Shown: positions 7,200-16,053, numbered from the stretch's first letter. The stretch is 46,139 nt of DNA from Aquimarina muelleri DSM 19832 (GCF_000430665.1 NZ_AUML01000027.1:1-46139); one strand, 5' to 3'. Program-made: numbers and translations. Notes: generated by a model not told the origin, from the sequence alone.

Positions 7200-9587
7200 A
7201 TGGATAATATTTACTTGTTAATGGTTGTTGCTCTTGCTGTTTTAGCAATTGCTGACCTTATTGTAGGAGTTAGTAATGATGCTGTTAATTTCTTAAATTC
7301 AGCTATCGGTTCTAAAGCAGTGTCTTTTAGAACTATAATGATAGTAGCGAGTATAGGAATTGCCGCAGGAGCTATATTTTCTAGTGGACTTATGGAGGTT
7401 GCACGTAAAGGAATATTCAATCCCAGTGAATTTTATTTTGATGAAATCATGATAATTTTTATGGCTGTTATGATTACAGACATACTCCTTCTAGACTTTT
7501 TTAACACTTTAGGAATGCCAACTTCTACAACGGTATCCATTGTGTTTAATCTTTTGGGAGCAGCAGTATGTATTGCTTTAATAAAAATTGGTGGAGACCA
7601 AGGACTTACTTTTTCTGATTTAGATAATTATATCAATACTAAAACAGCAACAAAGATCATTACAGGTATATTGTTATCTGTAGTAATTGCTTTCTCTGTA
7701 GGAGCTATTGTGCAATTCATAACTCGTTTGTTACTGTCGTATGATTTTGAAAAGAAAGCCAAATGGGTTGGTGCCATATTTGGAGGCATTGCATTAACTG
7801 CTCTTTTATATTTTATTTTTATAAAAGGAATCAAAGGTACTAATTACGCTAAATCTATAGTTGATGTAGTTTATAACGGAGGAGCTGATGGCTTATTGGA
7901 TTGGGCAAATAATTACTTCGGAAGTGCTTATGAGAGTGTAAAAGAATTAGCTAAAGACCAAAAAGATTTCTTTAAAATTGATGGAGATGCAGGTACTATT
8001 AAAATGACTTTAAGAGGGTTTCTCGAAAAACGTCTGTTAGAAATTGTAATAGCAGGATTCTTATTGTTTTCTTCTTTATCTTATATATTAGTCACCCTGT
8101 TCAAGGTAAATATCTATAAACTTATTATCGTTATAGGAACCTTTGCTTTAGCATTAGCCTTTTCGGGTAATGATTTGGTAAATTTTATTGGTGTTCCTAT
8201 TGCTGGTTGGCAATCTTATGAAGCTTGGGTCGTATCTGGAGTACCCGCATCAGAATTCTCTATGAATGTTCTGGCAACAAAAGTAGACACCCCAGTAATC
8301 CTACTTTTTCTAGCAGGAACAATTATGGTACTTACTTTGTGGTTTTCGAAAAAAGCACGATATGTTGCGGAAACAGAAATTAATCTTTCCAGAGAAGGAG
8401 AAGCTAAAGAACGTTTTAAACCTAATTTTTTGTCCAGAGGTATTGTAAGAGGAACAGTATTACTATCTCAGGGGCTTAAGGCTATAACACCAACACCTGC
8501 TATGGTCTTTATAGAAAAAAAATTCACAAAACCTGTTATTGATTTACCTAAAAATAAGACTTACGAAATGCCAGCCTTTGACATGGTTAGAGCAGCAGTA
8601 AATCTAATGGTTGCTGGTGTTTTAATATCAATAGCTACTTCTATGGGCTTGCCTCTTTCTACTACCTATGTGACTTTTATGGTCGCAATGGGTACCTCAT
8701 TAGCAGATCGAGCCTGGGGAACAGAAAGTGCTGTTTATCGTGTAGCTGGAGTATTAAATGTAATCGGAGGGTGGTTTTTTACTGCCATAATGGCCTTTAT
8801 TGCAGCTGCAGCAGTAGCATTTTTGATTAATTTAGGAGGCTCTGTAATGATTGCTGTATTATTATTAGTAGCAGTGTTTCTTTTAGCTAGAAACACCATT
8901 AACTACAGAAATAAAGTAAAAGCAGAAAAAGCAGAAGATAGTCTTAAAAATTCAGAAAGCACTTCTGTTCAAGGAGTTATTGAAGAAAGTGCAGATAACA
9001 TTAAATCTTTTGTAAACAGAGGAAATAAAATATATATAAGTACTATTGATAGTCTTGTAAAATATGATTTAATAGCTCTAAAGAAAACTAAAAAAGGAAT
9101 AGCAAAATTAGACGAAGAAGTTGAGCACTTAAGAGACAATATCTTTTATTTCATTAAAAATCTTGACGAATCAAGTATAGGAGCTAGTAATTTTTATATC
9201 AATATTTTAGGTTACTTACAAGACATGTCTCAATCTTTAGATTATATCTCTAAAGCAAGTCATAAACATGTAAACAATAATCATAAAAAACTTCGGTTTA
9301 ATCAAATCAAAGATTTAAAAGAAATTGAAGAACAACTAAATGAATTGTTTGAACAAATTAAAAAAGCATTTAGCGATAGAGAATTTGATAATATTGATAT
9401 AATTATAAACGAAAAACAAGAATTATTTAATACAGTAAATAGAAAAATAGATAAACAAGTTGCAAGAACCAGAACTGAAGAAAATAGTCCAAAAAACACA
9501 ACTTTATATTTTGGGTTATTATTAGAAACCAAAGATTTAATCACAGCAACAATGAATTTATTAGAAACATATAGAGAACACAAATAA
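7200..9587 (+). CDS. pit: PiT-family inorganic phosphate transporter with PhoU-like C-terminal domain
   Basis: This inner-membrane symporter moves phosphate into the cytoplasm. The two family signature motifs are present as GVSNDAVNFLNSAIGSKA (about residues 23-40) and FSGNDLVNFIGVPIAG (about 320-335). About ten or more hydrophobic segments fill residues 1-570. At 795 residues it is much longer than a plain PiT protein because residues about 590-795 form a charged helical region resembling PhoU (for example ESADNIKSFVNRGNK and LDEEVEHLRDNIFYFIKNLD). Such fusions probably couple transport to regulation or to the sensor kinase. Its position between the porin and the PhoB/PhoR-like pair fits phosphate-controlled expression. 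Confidence 0.92.
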   Translation: MDNIYLLMVVALAVLAIADLIVGVSNDAVNFLNSAIGSKAVSFRTIMIVASIGIAAGAIFSSGLMEVARKGIFNPSEFYFDEIMIIFMAVMITDILLLDFFNTLGMPTSTTVSIVFNLLGAAVCIALIKIGGDQGLTFSDLDNYINTKTATKIITGILLSVVIAFSVGAIVQFITRLLLSYDFEKKAKWVGAIFGGIALTALLYFIFIKGIKGTNYAKSIVDVVYNGGADGLLDWANNYFGSAYESVKELAKDQKDFFKIDGDAGTIKMTLRGFLEKRLLEIVIAGFLLFSSLSYILVTLFKVNIYKLIIVIGTFALALAFSGNDLVNFIGVPIAGWQSYEAWVVSGVPASEFSMNVLATKVDTPVILLFLAGTIMVLTLWFSKKARYVAETEINLSREGEAKERFKPNFLSRGIVRGTVLLSQGLKAITPTPAMVFIEKKFTKPVIDLPKNKTYEMPAFDMVRAAVNLMVAGVLISIATSMGLPLSTTYVTFMVAMGTSLADRAWGTESAVYRVAGVLNVIGGWFFTAIMAFIAAAAVAFLINLGGSVMIAVLLLVAVFLLARNTINYRNKVKAEKAEDSLKNSESTSVQGVIEESADNIKSFVNRGNKIYISTIDSLVKYDLIALKKTKKGIAKLDEEVEHLRDNIFYFIKNLDESSIGASNFYINILGYLQDMSQSLDYISKASHKHVNNNHKKLRFNQIKDLKEIEEQLNELFEQIKKAFSDREFDNIDIIINEKQELFNTVNRKIDKQVARTRTEENSPKNTTLYFGLLLETKDLITATMNLLETYREHK

Positions 9588-9598
9588 AAAATTTATCA

Positions 9599-9647
9599 AA
9601 AAAAGCACAAAAGACTGGATAATCACTATTCAGTCTTTTTTTTGATA
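9599..9647 (+). terminator. Terminator of the PiT transporter gene
   Basis: A 10-bp stem (9611-9620 with 9628-9637, one G-T pair, loop of seven) ends in a run of eight T. The flanking A and T runs with TTATC/GATAA at the outside extend the pairing. It separates the transporter gene from the response regulator. Confidence 0.8.
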
Positions 9648-9791
9648 ATTGAAAAAAATGTAGTAATATTAAGTAATTGTTATGCTTATAAAATCTTTAT
9701 GTTAGATTATTGTTTCCTAGCTATATGACTATAGAAACTTCATTTTAACATAGTATATTTACCTAAAGTGATATAATTTTATACAGAACAG

Positions 9792-10475
9792 ATGAATAAA
9801 AAAGAAATTATAATTTTACTAGTTGATGATGAGCCTGACATATTAGAAATTGTTGGATATAATCTTACAGCAGAGGGATACACAGTATTAACAGCAGAAA
9901 ACGGAGCCGAAGCAGTAAAAATTGCAAAAAAGAAAAAACCACACTTAATCATCTTGGACGTAATGATGCCAGAGATGGATGGTATTGAGGCTTGTGAGCA
10001 TATTCGTAAGGTACCAGATCTACAAGACACAATCATTACATTTCTTACTGCCAGAGGAGAGGACTACTCGCAAGTAGCTGGTTTTGATGCTGGAGCAGAT
10101 GATTATATAACAAAACCTATTCGGCCTAAAGTTTTGGTAAGTAAAGTAAAAGCATTGTTACGCAGACTTAAGGAAGAAGGGTCTTCAGATAATATTGTTA
10201 AGATAGGAGATCTAGTAATTAACAGAGACGAGTATAAAATAATTAAAGATAAAACAGAAATTATATTACCAAGAAAAGAATTCGAATTATTATCTTTATT
10301 AGCTTCAAAACCAGGTAAAGTTTTTAAAAGAGAAGATATTTTAGATAAAGTTTGGGGCAACGAAGTAATCGTAGGAGGTCGTACTATCGATGTTCATATC
10401 AGAAAATTAAGAGAAAAAATAGGGGATAATAGTTTTAAAACAATAAAAGGAGTAGGGTATAAGTTTGTTGTTTAA
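9792..10475 (+). CDS. PhoB-like response regulator
   Basis: The 227-residue OmpR/PhoB-family regulator has a receiver domain (residues 1-120) with acidic pocket D12-D13, phosphoacceptor D56 in LIILDVMMPEMDG and the conserved Lys in YITKP. A C-terminal winged helix-turn-helix follows (about 135-227; GRTIDVHIRKLREKIGD and IKGVGYKF). The kinase gene overlaps its stop codon by one base (TAATG), so the two are translationally coupled. Location next to the phosphate porin and transporter makes a role in phosphate starvation likely, and the 11-bp TAAC repeats nearby are the natural candidate binding sites. This regulatory link is inferred. Confidence 0.9.
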   Translation: MNKKEIIILLVDDEPDILEIVGYNLTAEGYTVLTAENGAEAVKIAKKKKPHLIILDVMMPEMDGIEACEHIRKVPDLQDTIITFLTARGEDYSQVAGFDAGADDYITKPIRPKVLVSKVKALLRRLKEEGSSDNIVKIGDLVINRDEYKIIKDKTEIILPRKEFELLSLLASKPGKVFKREDILDKVWGNEVIVGGRTIDVHIRKLREKIGDNSFKTIKGVGYKFVV

Positions 10476-11572
10476 TGGCTGAAATTTTTAAAAAATCATA
10501 TAGGTTTGCATACCTTTCGTCTTTATATATAACCGTATTATTAGCGCTCGTGTTGAGCGTTTTTTTATACATCCAGTCTTTATTACATCTATTTTTTATA
10601 GTAGGTTTTATAATTGGGTGTTACCTTATCTGTTTTTTGATTATACAATATAGAGTCGAAAAGTTTATTTATCGCAGGGTACGTAAAATATATGATGATA
10701 TCGAAATGCTAGGGGTAGACACAATCAGTGGCGGCCCTGTTACTACAGATATGAGAACTCTCATCAAAGAAGTTGAAAAATTCGCACAACAAAGAAAAAC
10801 AGAAATAGAAACCTTAAACGTTAGAGAAGCTTATCGTAAAGAATTTATGGGTAATGTTTCTCACGAATTAAAAACCCCTCTATTTACAGTACAAGGTTAT
10901 ATACTAACCTTATTAGATGGCGCAATGTATGATAAGGTTATTCTTGATAAATATCTAAATCGAGCAAATAAAGGAGTAGAACGTTTAATCTATATAGTAA
11001 AAGATTTGGACATGATCACCAAACTAGAAGTTGGAGATCTTAATCTTAATTATACTAATTTTGATATTGTAGAATTAGTACAAAGCGTTTTTGATTTGTA
11101 CGAAATGAAAGCAGCAAAAAAAAATATAGTTTTAACCTTTGACATGAATTATAGTCAACCAATACTTGTTCATGCAGACAAAGAAAGAATACAACAAGTT
11201 CTTTCTAACCTAATCGTAAACTCTATTAAATACGGTAAAGAAGATGGTACTACAGAGGTAAGTATTGAGGATTTAATTCGCAATAAAACAATAATTAGAG
11301 TTACAGACAATGGCGAAGGGATAGCACAAGCACATATCCCTCGTTTATTCGAACGCTTTTATCGTGTAGACAAAAGTGGTTCTCGTAAAGAAGGTGGTTC
11401 TGGGCTAGGTCTTGCCATTGTAAAACACATTATCGAAGCACACCATGAACGTATATACGTAGAAAGCGACTACCGAGTTGGAAGTGAATTTTCATTTACT
11501 CTGGAAAAAGTGAAAAAGTTCCCTGTAGTCGATGTCAGTACTAAAACTACTAAGTCCTCTAAAGGCATTTAA
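10475..11572 (+). CDS. PhoR-like sensor histidine kinase
   Basis: The 365-residue kinase has two closely spaced membrane helices (about 14-33 and 37-58) with almost no periplasmic loop, so it probably senses through partner proteins rather than a ligand. The dimerization region carries His130 in FMGNVSHELKTPL. The ATPase domain shows the N box (LSNLIVNSIKYG), G1 (VTDNGEGI), F box (LFERFYRV) and G2 (GGSGLGLAIVKH). The short extracellular segment is typical of PhoR. It overlaps the response regulator by one base. Its last 81 bases overlap the 3' end of the convergent glycosyltransferase gene. Confidence 0.9.
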   Translation: MAEIFKKSYRFAYLSSLYITVLLALVLSVFLYIQSLLHLFFIVGFIIGCYLICFLIIQYRVEKFIYRRVRKIYDDIEMLGVDTISGGPVTTDMRTLIKEVEKFAQQRKTEIETLNVREAYRKEFMGNVSHELKTPLFTVQGYILTLLDGAMYDKVILDKYLNRANKGVERLIYIVKDLDMITKLEVGDLNLNYTNFDIVELVQSVFDLYEMKAAKKNIVLTFDMNYSQPILVHADKERIQQVLSNLIVNSIKYGKEDGTTEVSIEDLIRNKTIIRVTDNGEGIAQAHIPRLFERFYRVDKSGSRKEGGSGLGLAIVKHIIEAHHERIYVESDYRVGSEFSFTLEKVKKFPVVDVSTKTTKSSKGI

Positions 11573-12547
11573 ATCTCTTAATTTTGTTAATGTAAAATCA
11601 TTTTGACTACAGCTAGGCACCAGTTTGTTACTAGTTAAGCGCTCTGCCAAATACTCCTGTTCAAATTGTCCAGGAGTAGGAATAAAAAAAGCTTTTTTCT
11701 TCAATTTAGCAAGATCCATAACTGTAGTATATCCAGATCTGGAAATAATCAAATTACTACTATTAATAGTTTCTTCCAAATCTTTTCCCGTTAGGTAGTT
11801 ATGAATAGTAATATTGTTTTTTACATACGTTTTATGGCTCTGTTCAATAAGTCCACGAACAAATACAATTCTTTTGTCACTTTGTTCAAACTCCTGAAGT
11901 AATTTTTTCTCTAATAAAGTACGTTGTGGCTCTGGACCAGAAAGCAAAACCATAATATCATACTTTTTAGGAACAATCTGATATTCAAACCTGCTTAACG
12001 GGCCTAAATAAGTAACAGGGATATTACTTTTTTTAGGATGCCCCAATTCACCACTAAGGTTAGGATCGTCTGCCATATCAGGAACCCAGCAAACATCAAA
12101 TCTTTTGATATACTTATTATGTAATTTCGTACTAATAGATGTGGTTTTTCCGCTAAGCACAGTTAGTTGGTGTGTAATAAATACAGAAGGAATACTCTTA
12201 TGCCTCACTCCCATTCTATTGTCAGATATAATTCCACAAAAATTTTCCTCCTCAATAATCTTTTTTACAACCTTTTTTTCAGCACTTATTGCATGAGCAA
12301 TTTTAGGACTATTTATAAGCAATTTTAATTTAAAATTACTCCCCTTCTTAGCATATTCTATATTATATGAAGGTAATTCTTTAGTCTCTAATAAAGGAAA
12401 TTCTTTTTTTAATAAAGATAAAGCAACACCATCAGAGGCAACTACAGGCTCCAAGCCCTCTTGTATAAGAGCATTAATAATAGGGATACACCGGGTTGCA
12501 TGACCTAACCCCCAATTAAGAGGAGCAACAAGTACTTTTCTGTTCAA
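11492..12547 (-). CDS. Glycosyltransferase, GT28/MurG-like fold
   Basis: The 351-residue protein starts with LVAPLNWGLGHATRCIPI, a glycine-rich nucleotide-sugar loop like that of the MurG/UGT (GT-B) superfamily. It has a C-terminal acceptor/donor region ISRSGYTTVMDLAKLKKKAFFIPTPGQFEQE, where SGYTT and the PGQxEQE motif probably bind the UDP-sugar. The acceptor is unknown; related flavobacterial genes are annotated only as glycosyltransferase. It is convergent with the kinase gene and overlaps it by 81 bp, so both C-termini share DNA. No signal peptide or membrane helix is seen, so it acts in the cytoplasm. Confidence 0.8.
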   Translation of the reverse strand: MNRKVLVAPLNWGLGHATRCIPIINALIQEGLEPVVASDGVALSLLKKEFPLLETKELPSYNIEYAKKGSNFKLKLLINSPKIAHAISAEKKVVKKIIEEENFCGIISDNRMGVRHKSIPSVFITHQLTVLSGKTTSISTKLHNKYIKRFDVCWVPDMADDPNLSGELGHPKKSNIPVTYLGPLSRFEYQIVPKKYDIMVLLSGPEPQRTLLEKKLLQEFEQSDKRIVFVRGLIEQSHKTYVKNNITIHNYLTGKDLEETINSSNLIISRSGYTTVMDLAKLKKKAFFIPTPGQFEQEYLAERLTSNKLVPSCSQNDFTLTKLRDLNAFRGLSSFSTDIDYRELFHFFQSK

Positions 12548-12726
12548 AGGTTCTAGTTTTTAGTTTATTATATCAACTAACAAATTGATTCTTAATAATA
12601 AAAGTAATCCTATTTTCTTCTCCATATATTTCCTTAATTTTACCAAAAAATTATCTTTAGTGTAATTTACTCTGTTTTATGTCCAATATATTTAGATATA
12701 AATATGGGTTTTACCTATTTAGAAGA

Positions 12727-12816
12727 TGAGTTTTGGGCATGACCACATCGCACGGGCTCTGCGGTCGGGCTATCCACGCTATGAGATAGCTGGTTCCTAT
12801 CCCTCATGTAACCTGA
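12727..12816. repeat. GC-rich intergenic element upstream of trmB
   Basis: In the 303-base gap between the glycosyltransferase and trmB, about 90 bp stand out as GC-rich against AT-rich flanks. They contain runs such as CACGGGCTCTGCGGTCGGGC (12751-12770) and a small hairpin GCTAT-GAG-ATAGC (12778-12790). It does not look coding. Strings like this recur between genes in other flavobacterial genomes as I recall, but I cannot check. The rest of the gap is featureless AT-rich sequence. Confidence 0.4.
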
Positions 12817-12850
12817 ATGAATGAGATAAATCAAAGAAATAAAAGAATCA

Positions 12851-13525
12851 GTGGGAAGTAAGAATAAACTAAAAAGATTTAATGAAAATAAAACCTTTCC
12901 TAATGTAGTAGAACCTACTAGAGAGGAAGTAATTAATAATACATTAGGATACAAAGGAAAATGGAATGATAAGTTCTTTAAAAACCAAAACCCTATTGTT
13001 TTAGAATTAGGTTGTGGTAAAGGAGAGTATACTGTAGGATTAGCAAAACAGTATCCAGATAAAAATTTTATAGGCATAGATATCAAAGGAGCTCGTTTTT
13101 GGCGTGGTGCAAAAACAGCTATCGAAGATGAAATGCATAATGTTGGTTTTATTAGAACACAAATAGAGTTGATTGAATATATTTTTGAAGAAGGAGAAAT
13201 AGATGAAATTTGGATCACTTTTCCAGACCCTCAAATTAAATATAAACGAACCAAACATCGATTAACTAATCACGAATTTTTACAACGATATAAAAAATTA
13301 TTAAAAAAGGATGGGGTTGTACATCTTAAAACAGATAGTGAGTTTATGCATGGGTATACATTAGGTTTACTTCATGGCGAAGGACACGAGGTGCTTTATG
13401 CAAATCATAACGTATATCATAATGAAGGAGCTCCAGAAGTTGTAACTACTATTCAAACTTTTTATGAAAAACAATATTTGGAAAAAAATAAACCTATAAC
13501 TTACATTTGTTTTAAGATTACGTAA
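12851..13525 (+). CDS. trmB: tRNA (guanine-N7-)-methyltransferase TrmB
   Basis: TrmB methylates G46 in the tRNA variable loop, using S-adenosylmethionine. The 224-residue product shows the methyltransferase glycine motif VLELGCGKGEYTVGLA (about residues 50-65), the TrmB signature IDEIWITFPDPQIKYKRTKHRL (about 120-140) and a C-terminal TIQTFYEK. Start is GTG at 12851 giving MGSKNKLKRF, the usual beginning of flavobacterial TrmB; there is no good ATG. The LysE-type gene follows 14 bp downstream, so the two are probably co-transcribed. Confidence 0.95.
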   Translation: MGSKNKLKRFNENKTFPNVVEPTREEVINNTLGYKGKWNDKFFKNQNPIVLELGCGKGEYTVGLAKQYPDKNFIGIDIKGARFWRGAKTAIEDEMHNVGFIRTQIELIEYIFEEGEIDEIWITFPDPQIKYKRTKHRLTNHEFLQRYKKLLKKDGVVHLKTDSEFMHGYTLGLLHGEGHEVLYANHNVYHNEGAPEVVTTIQTFYEKQYLEKNKPITYICFKIT

Positions 13526-13539
13526 CTGGTCTCGCTATT

Positions 13540-14169
13540 TTGGAAACTACTAAACTATTTTTAGTCACATTTTTTGCTTCATTGGTAGGAGTAATACCTC
13601 CTGGGTTGGTAAATATGACTGTAGCCAGAACTTGCCTAGAAAGAGGTAAAAAAAATGGTATCCTTGTTGCAATCGGAGCTTCTGTAGTAGTGCTTTTTCA
13701 AGCACTTATTGCAATTCTTTTAGCAAAGTATATTTTCTTTAATCCATTTGTTAAAAATATATTATTACGTACAGGAGCTGTAATATTTTTTTTTATGGCA
13801 ATCTATTTTTTTGCAAAAGCAAAACAAAACAAAACAAAAATCAAAGCCCATAAACATGATGAAACCAGAAGTTTTTTTAAAGGGATGATGATATCTGCTC
13901 TTAATGTTTTGCCAATACCATACTTTTGTGCAATAGCAGCAGGAATGAGTGTTAGTGGGAAAATGGAATACGATGTTTTACGTATCGCAGCGTTTACAAT
14001 AGCAGCAGGTACAGGTACTTTTGTTACCCTGTATTTTTATGTATTTTCCTTTTTAAAAATTGAAAAGAAAACAGCATCCATCACAAAATATACTAATTAT
14101 TTTATGGGTATATTAATGCTAATTTTAGTAGTCATAACTTTAGCGAGAATTATATACACATGGGAGTAA
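13540..14169 (+). CDS. LysE/RhtB-type transporter
   Basis: The 209-residue inner-membrane protein has about six hydrophobic segments. The N-terminal region VGVIPPGLVNMTVARTCLERG resembles the LysE/RhtB exporter family core (a proline-glycine pair followed by a conserved Asn), whose members export amino acids. The substrate is unknown. The proposed start is TTG at 13540; the next candidate is the Met at residue 25 (13612), which would remove part of the first helix, so TTG is preferred. It lies 14 bp after trmB and overlaps the following alkyltransferase-like gene by 10 bp, so it is in the middle of an operon. Confidence 0.75.
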   Translation: METTKLFLVTFFASLVGVIPPGLVNMTVARTCLERGKKNGILVAIGASVVVLFQALIAILLAKYIFFNPFVKNILLRTGAVIFFFMAIYFFAKAKQNKTKIKAHKHDETRSFFKGMMISALNVLPIPYFCAIAAGMSVSGKMEYDVLRIAAFTIAAGTGTFVTLYFYVFSFLKIEKKTASITKYTNYFMGILMLILVVITLARIIYTWE

Positions 14170-14522
14170 ATAAAAAAGAAATAGACACCCAATCAGGATC
14201 TGATACAAACTTTTTTGATAGAGTGTATGAAGTAGTAAAACTAATTCCATATGGTAGAGTAACATCGTATGGAGCAATTGCCAAATGCTTAGGCGCAGCA
14301 AGAAGTGCAAGGATGGTAGGCTGGGCAATGAATGCATGTGGTGGTAGAGAAGATATCCCTGCACACCGTGTTGTAAACCGAAAAGGACTTCTAACCGGAA
14401 AACATCATTTTGAAGGAACCAATCTAATGCAACAATTATTAGAAAATGAGGGGGTTAAAGTGGTAGATAACCAAATAATAGATTTTGAGGGTATATTTTG
14501 GGATCCTATGCAAGAATTATAA
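14160..14522 (+). CDS. Alkyltransferase-like protein (MGMT family, no active-site cysteine)
   Basis: The 120-residue product is the DNA-binding half of the O6-methylguanine-DNA methyltransferase fold (PYGRVTSYGAIAKCLGAARSARMVGWAM is the helix-turn-helix and arginine-finger region). The active-site motif PCHRV reads PAHRVV here (about residues 62-67), so the alkyl-accepting cysteine is alanine. Alkyltransferase-like proteins of this type bind and flip alkylated guanines and mark them for nucleotide excision repair instead of repairing them directly. The ATG lies inside the end of the LysE-type gene. The 3' end overlaps the convergent Fic gene by 6 bp. Confidence 0.85.
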   Translation: MGVNKKEIDTQSGSDTNFFDRVYEVVKLIPYGRVTSYGAIAKCLGAARSARMVGWAMNACGGREDIPAHRVVNRKGLLTGKHHFEGTNLMQQLLENEGVKVVDNQIIDFEGIFWDPMQEL

Positions 14523-15833
14523 GAATTTTTTATCAAAATCATCACCTTTCCAGTAGTTTGCGGTTTTTTTGTTGATGTTTATTTTCTTCAAAATATTTCG
14601 CTCTACCAAACTTTCAAGATCAGTTCTTGCAGTTTGATTAGTAATTGAAAAAATGTTTTCGACTTCTTTTACCGAAAAAAAACGATTATTATTTTCCTTT
14701 ATCCAAAATAATAATTGAGCCTGTCTTTCATTAATATTTGGTTCTTTGTAAAAAACAGAAAGTTGGATTTCCTCTTTTTTCTTTTTGGCTACATAATTTT
14801 TTAAGTCCTCAAAAGCTTGCGTAAGTACTTTTACTTGATAGTCAATAAAATAAGTAACATCCATGTCGTCAATTTCTGTGTATAGATAAGCTTTTTCATA
14901 TTGGGTTTTCGTTTTCATAATTACTCTGGATATAGATAAATATTCTACTAGCCAATATCCTTCTTTTAACAAATACCAGTAAAAAATAGCACGGGCAGTT
15001 CTGCCATTTCCATCTACAAACGGGTGTATGTACCCTATTAAGAAATGTAAAATACTTGCTTTTACAATTGGATGGATAAAACTTTCTTTAGGATTGGTAT
15101 TAAAAAAATCACAAAAAGACAACATAAGAGCATCGAGTGCTTTAAAGTCTGGAGGGGTATGAACAATCTCTCCTGTGATTTCATTCATTACGTGTATCTC
15201 ATTGTTTTTTCTAAAAACACCTACTTTTTCTTCTTCTAAGGTGTTTTTGGTAACCAGTCTATGAACCTCATAAAGTTTCTCGATAGAAATATTTTCAGTT
15301 TTATGATCGCTTATAAATTGGATAGTTTCATAATTGTTCAGAATCATCTGTTCCGATTTATTTTTCGGATTTTTATTTTTTCTGAGCATATCCTTAGCCT
15401 GCACTCTTGTGGTAGTAGCACCTTCTATCATTGATGAAAAAATAGATTCTTCCATCAATGCATTATTAAGATATTGTTGTTTGTCTAGCTCAGAAAGTAA
15501 TTGTTCTTTTTGTAACCCTGCTCCAAAATTATGATCTAGGTAATGGAGTTTTTGCTGTAGAAATCCATTTATATTATAATTAAACCATAGACTTCTATTT
15601 TCCCCTTCAAGATACAAGGTTACCTGATTCAAAAACCTTTTTGTCTTTATGTGTCTCCAGACAGCATTGGCATCTAGGTTTTTAAATTTCAAATACTTTA
15701 CTTTATCCCAAAACAAATAATTCGAATTTATTTTTGCGAACGCATCTCTGTCTAGACTATTTTCTATATTCAATGCTCCCATTTGAAAATAAGTATCATT
15801 ATCTGGTTCAAATTTAGGCGCTTTTTCAATCAT
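14517..15833 (-). CDS. Fic family protein with C-terminal winged helix (class II-like)
   Basis: Fic enzymes transfer AMP (or related groups) to Ser/Thr/Tyr of target proteins. The core motif HPFVDGNGRTAR is complete at residues 270-281. An inhibitory-helix motif S-x3-E-G (S133, E137, G138) lies N-terminal to it, as in auto-inhibited class II Fic proteins. Residues about 365-425 look like a winged helix (FFSVKEVENIFSITNQTART), so the protein may also bind DNA. No antitoxin gene is adjacent, in line with intramolecular inhibition. The target is unknown. The start codon sits at the edge of a 33-bp direct repeat (15832-15864) that also covers the ribosome-binding region. Confidence 0.9.
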   Translation of the reverse strand: MIEKAPKFEPDNDTYFQMGALNIENSLDRDAFAKINSNYLFWDKVKYLKFKNLDANAVWRHIKTKRFLNQVTLYLEGENRSLWFNYNINGFLQQKLHYLDHNFGAGLQKEQLLSELDKQQYLNNALMEESIFSSMIEGATTTRVQAKDMLRKNKNPKNKSEQMILNNYETIQFISDHKTENISIEKLYEVHRLVTKNTLEEEKVGVFRKNNEIHVMNEITGEIVHTPPDFKALDALMLSFCDFFNTNPKESFIHPIVKASILHFLIGYIHPFVDGNGRTARAIFYWYLLKEGYWLVEYLSISRVIMKTKTQYEKAYLYTEIDDMDVTYFIDYQVKVLTQAFEDLKNYVAKKKKEEIQLSVFYKEPNINERQAQLLFWIKENNNRFFSVKEVENIFSITNQTARTDLESLVERNILKKININKKTANYWKGDDFDKKFL

Positions 15834-15920
15834 ATTTCCTAATTTTTGAAAAATTTACAAATATCATCAAATATACAATTTATCCTAATATTTCCTAATT
15901 TTTGAAAAATTTACAAATAT
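15832..15920 (-). repeat. 33-bp direct repeat over the fic start, putative operator
   Basis: Bases 15832-15864 and 15888-15920 are identical over 33 bp and separated by 23 bp. Read on the minus strand, each copy contains TTTGTAAATTTTTCAAA, which has short inverted ends, and an AGGAAAT segment that acts as ribosome-binding site in the gene-proximal copy. The repeat could be an operator bound by the winged helix of the Fic protein itself, or a recent tandem duplication. Neither is shown. Confidence 0.55.
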
Positions 15921-15993
15921 TAGGTGATTATAAATAGCGATACCACTATAAATCATTTCAATTCACAGGCTTTATAATCTTAACTTTTCAACC

Positions 15994-16001
15994 TATCTTT
16001 G
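15994..16001 (+). promoter_or_regulatory. Promoter -7 element of the mrp-nifU pair
   Basis: TATCTTTG matches TAnnTTTG exactly and lies 52 bp before the mrp start codon, giving a leader of about 45 nt. No clear -33 TTTG is seen. Confidence 0.5.
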
Positions 16002-16053
16002 CGTTTAAGATCCATCTGGATGAATATAGTACCTTGAAAAAGAAATAACACCC

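Noticed and set aside
12715..13218. 167-codon minus-strand frame over trmB and the GC-rich element
   Set aside because: It overlaps trmB, which has all its motifs, and is a shadow frame.
14517..15833. Fic protein as half of a toxin-antitoxin pair
   Set aside because: No small antitoxin gene adjoins it; the inhibitory S-x3-E-G motif lies within the same protein.
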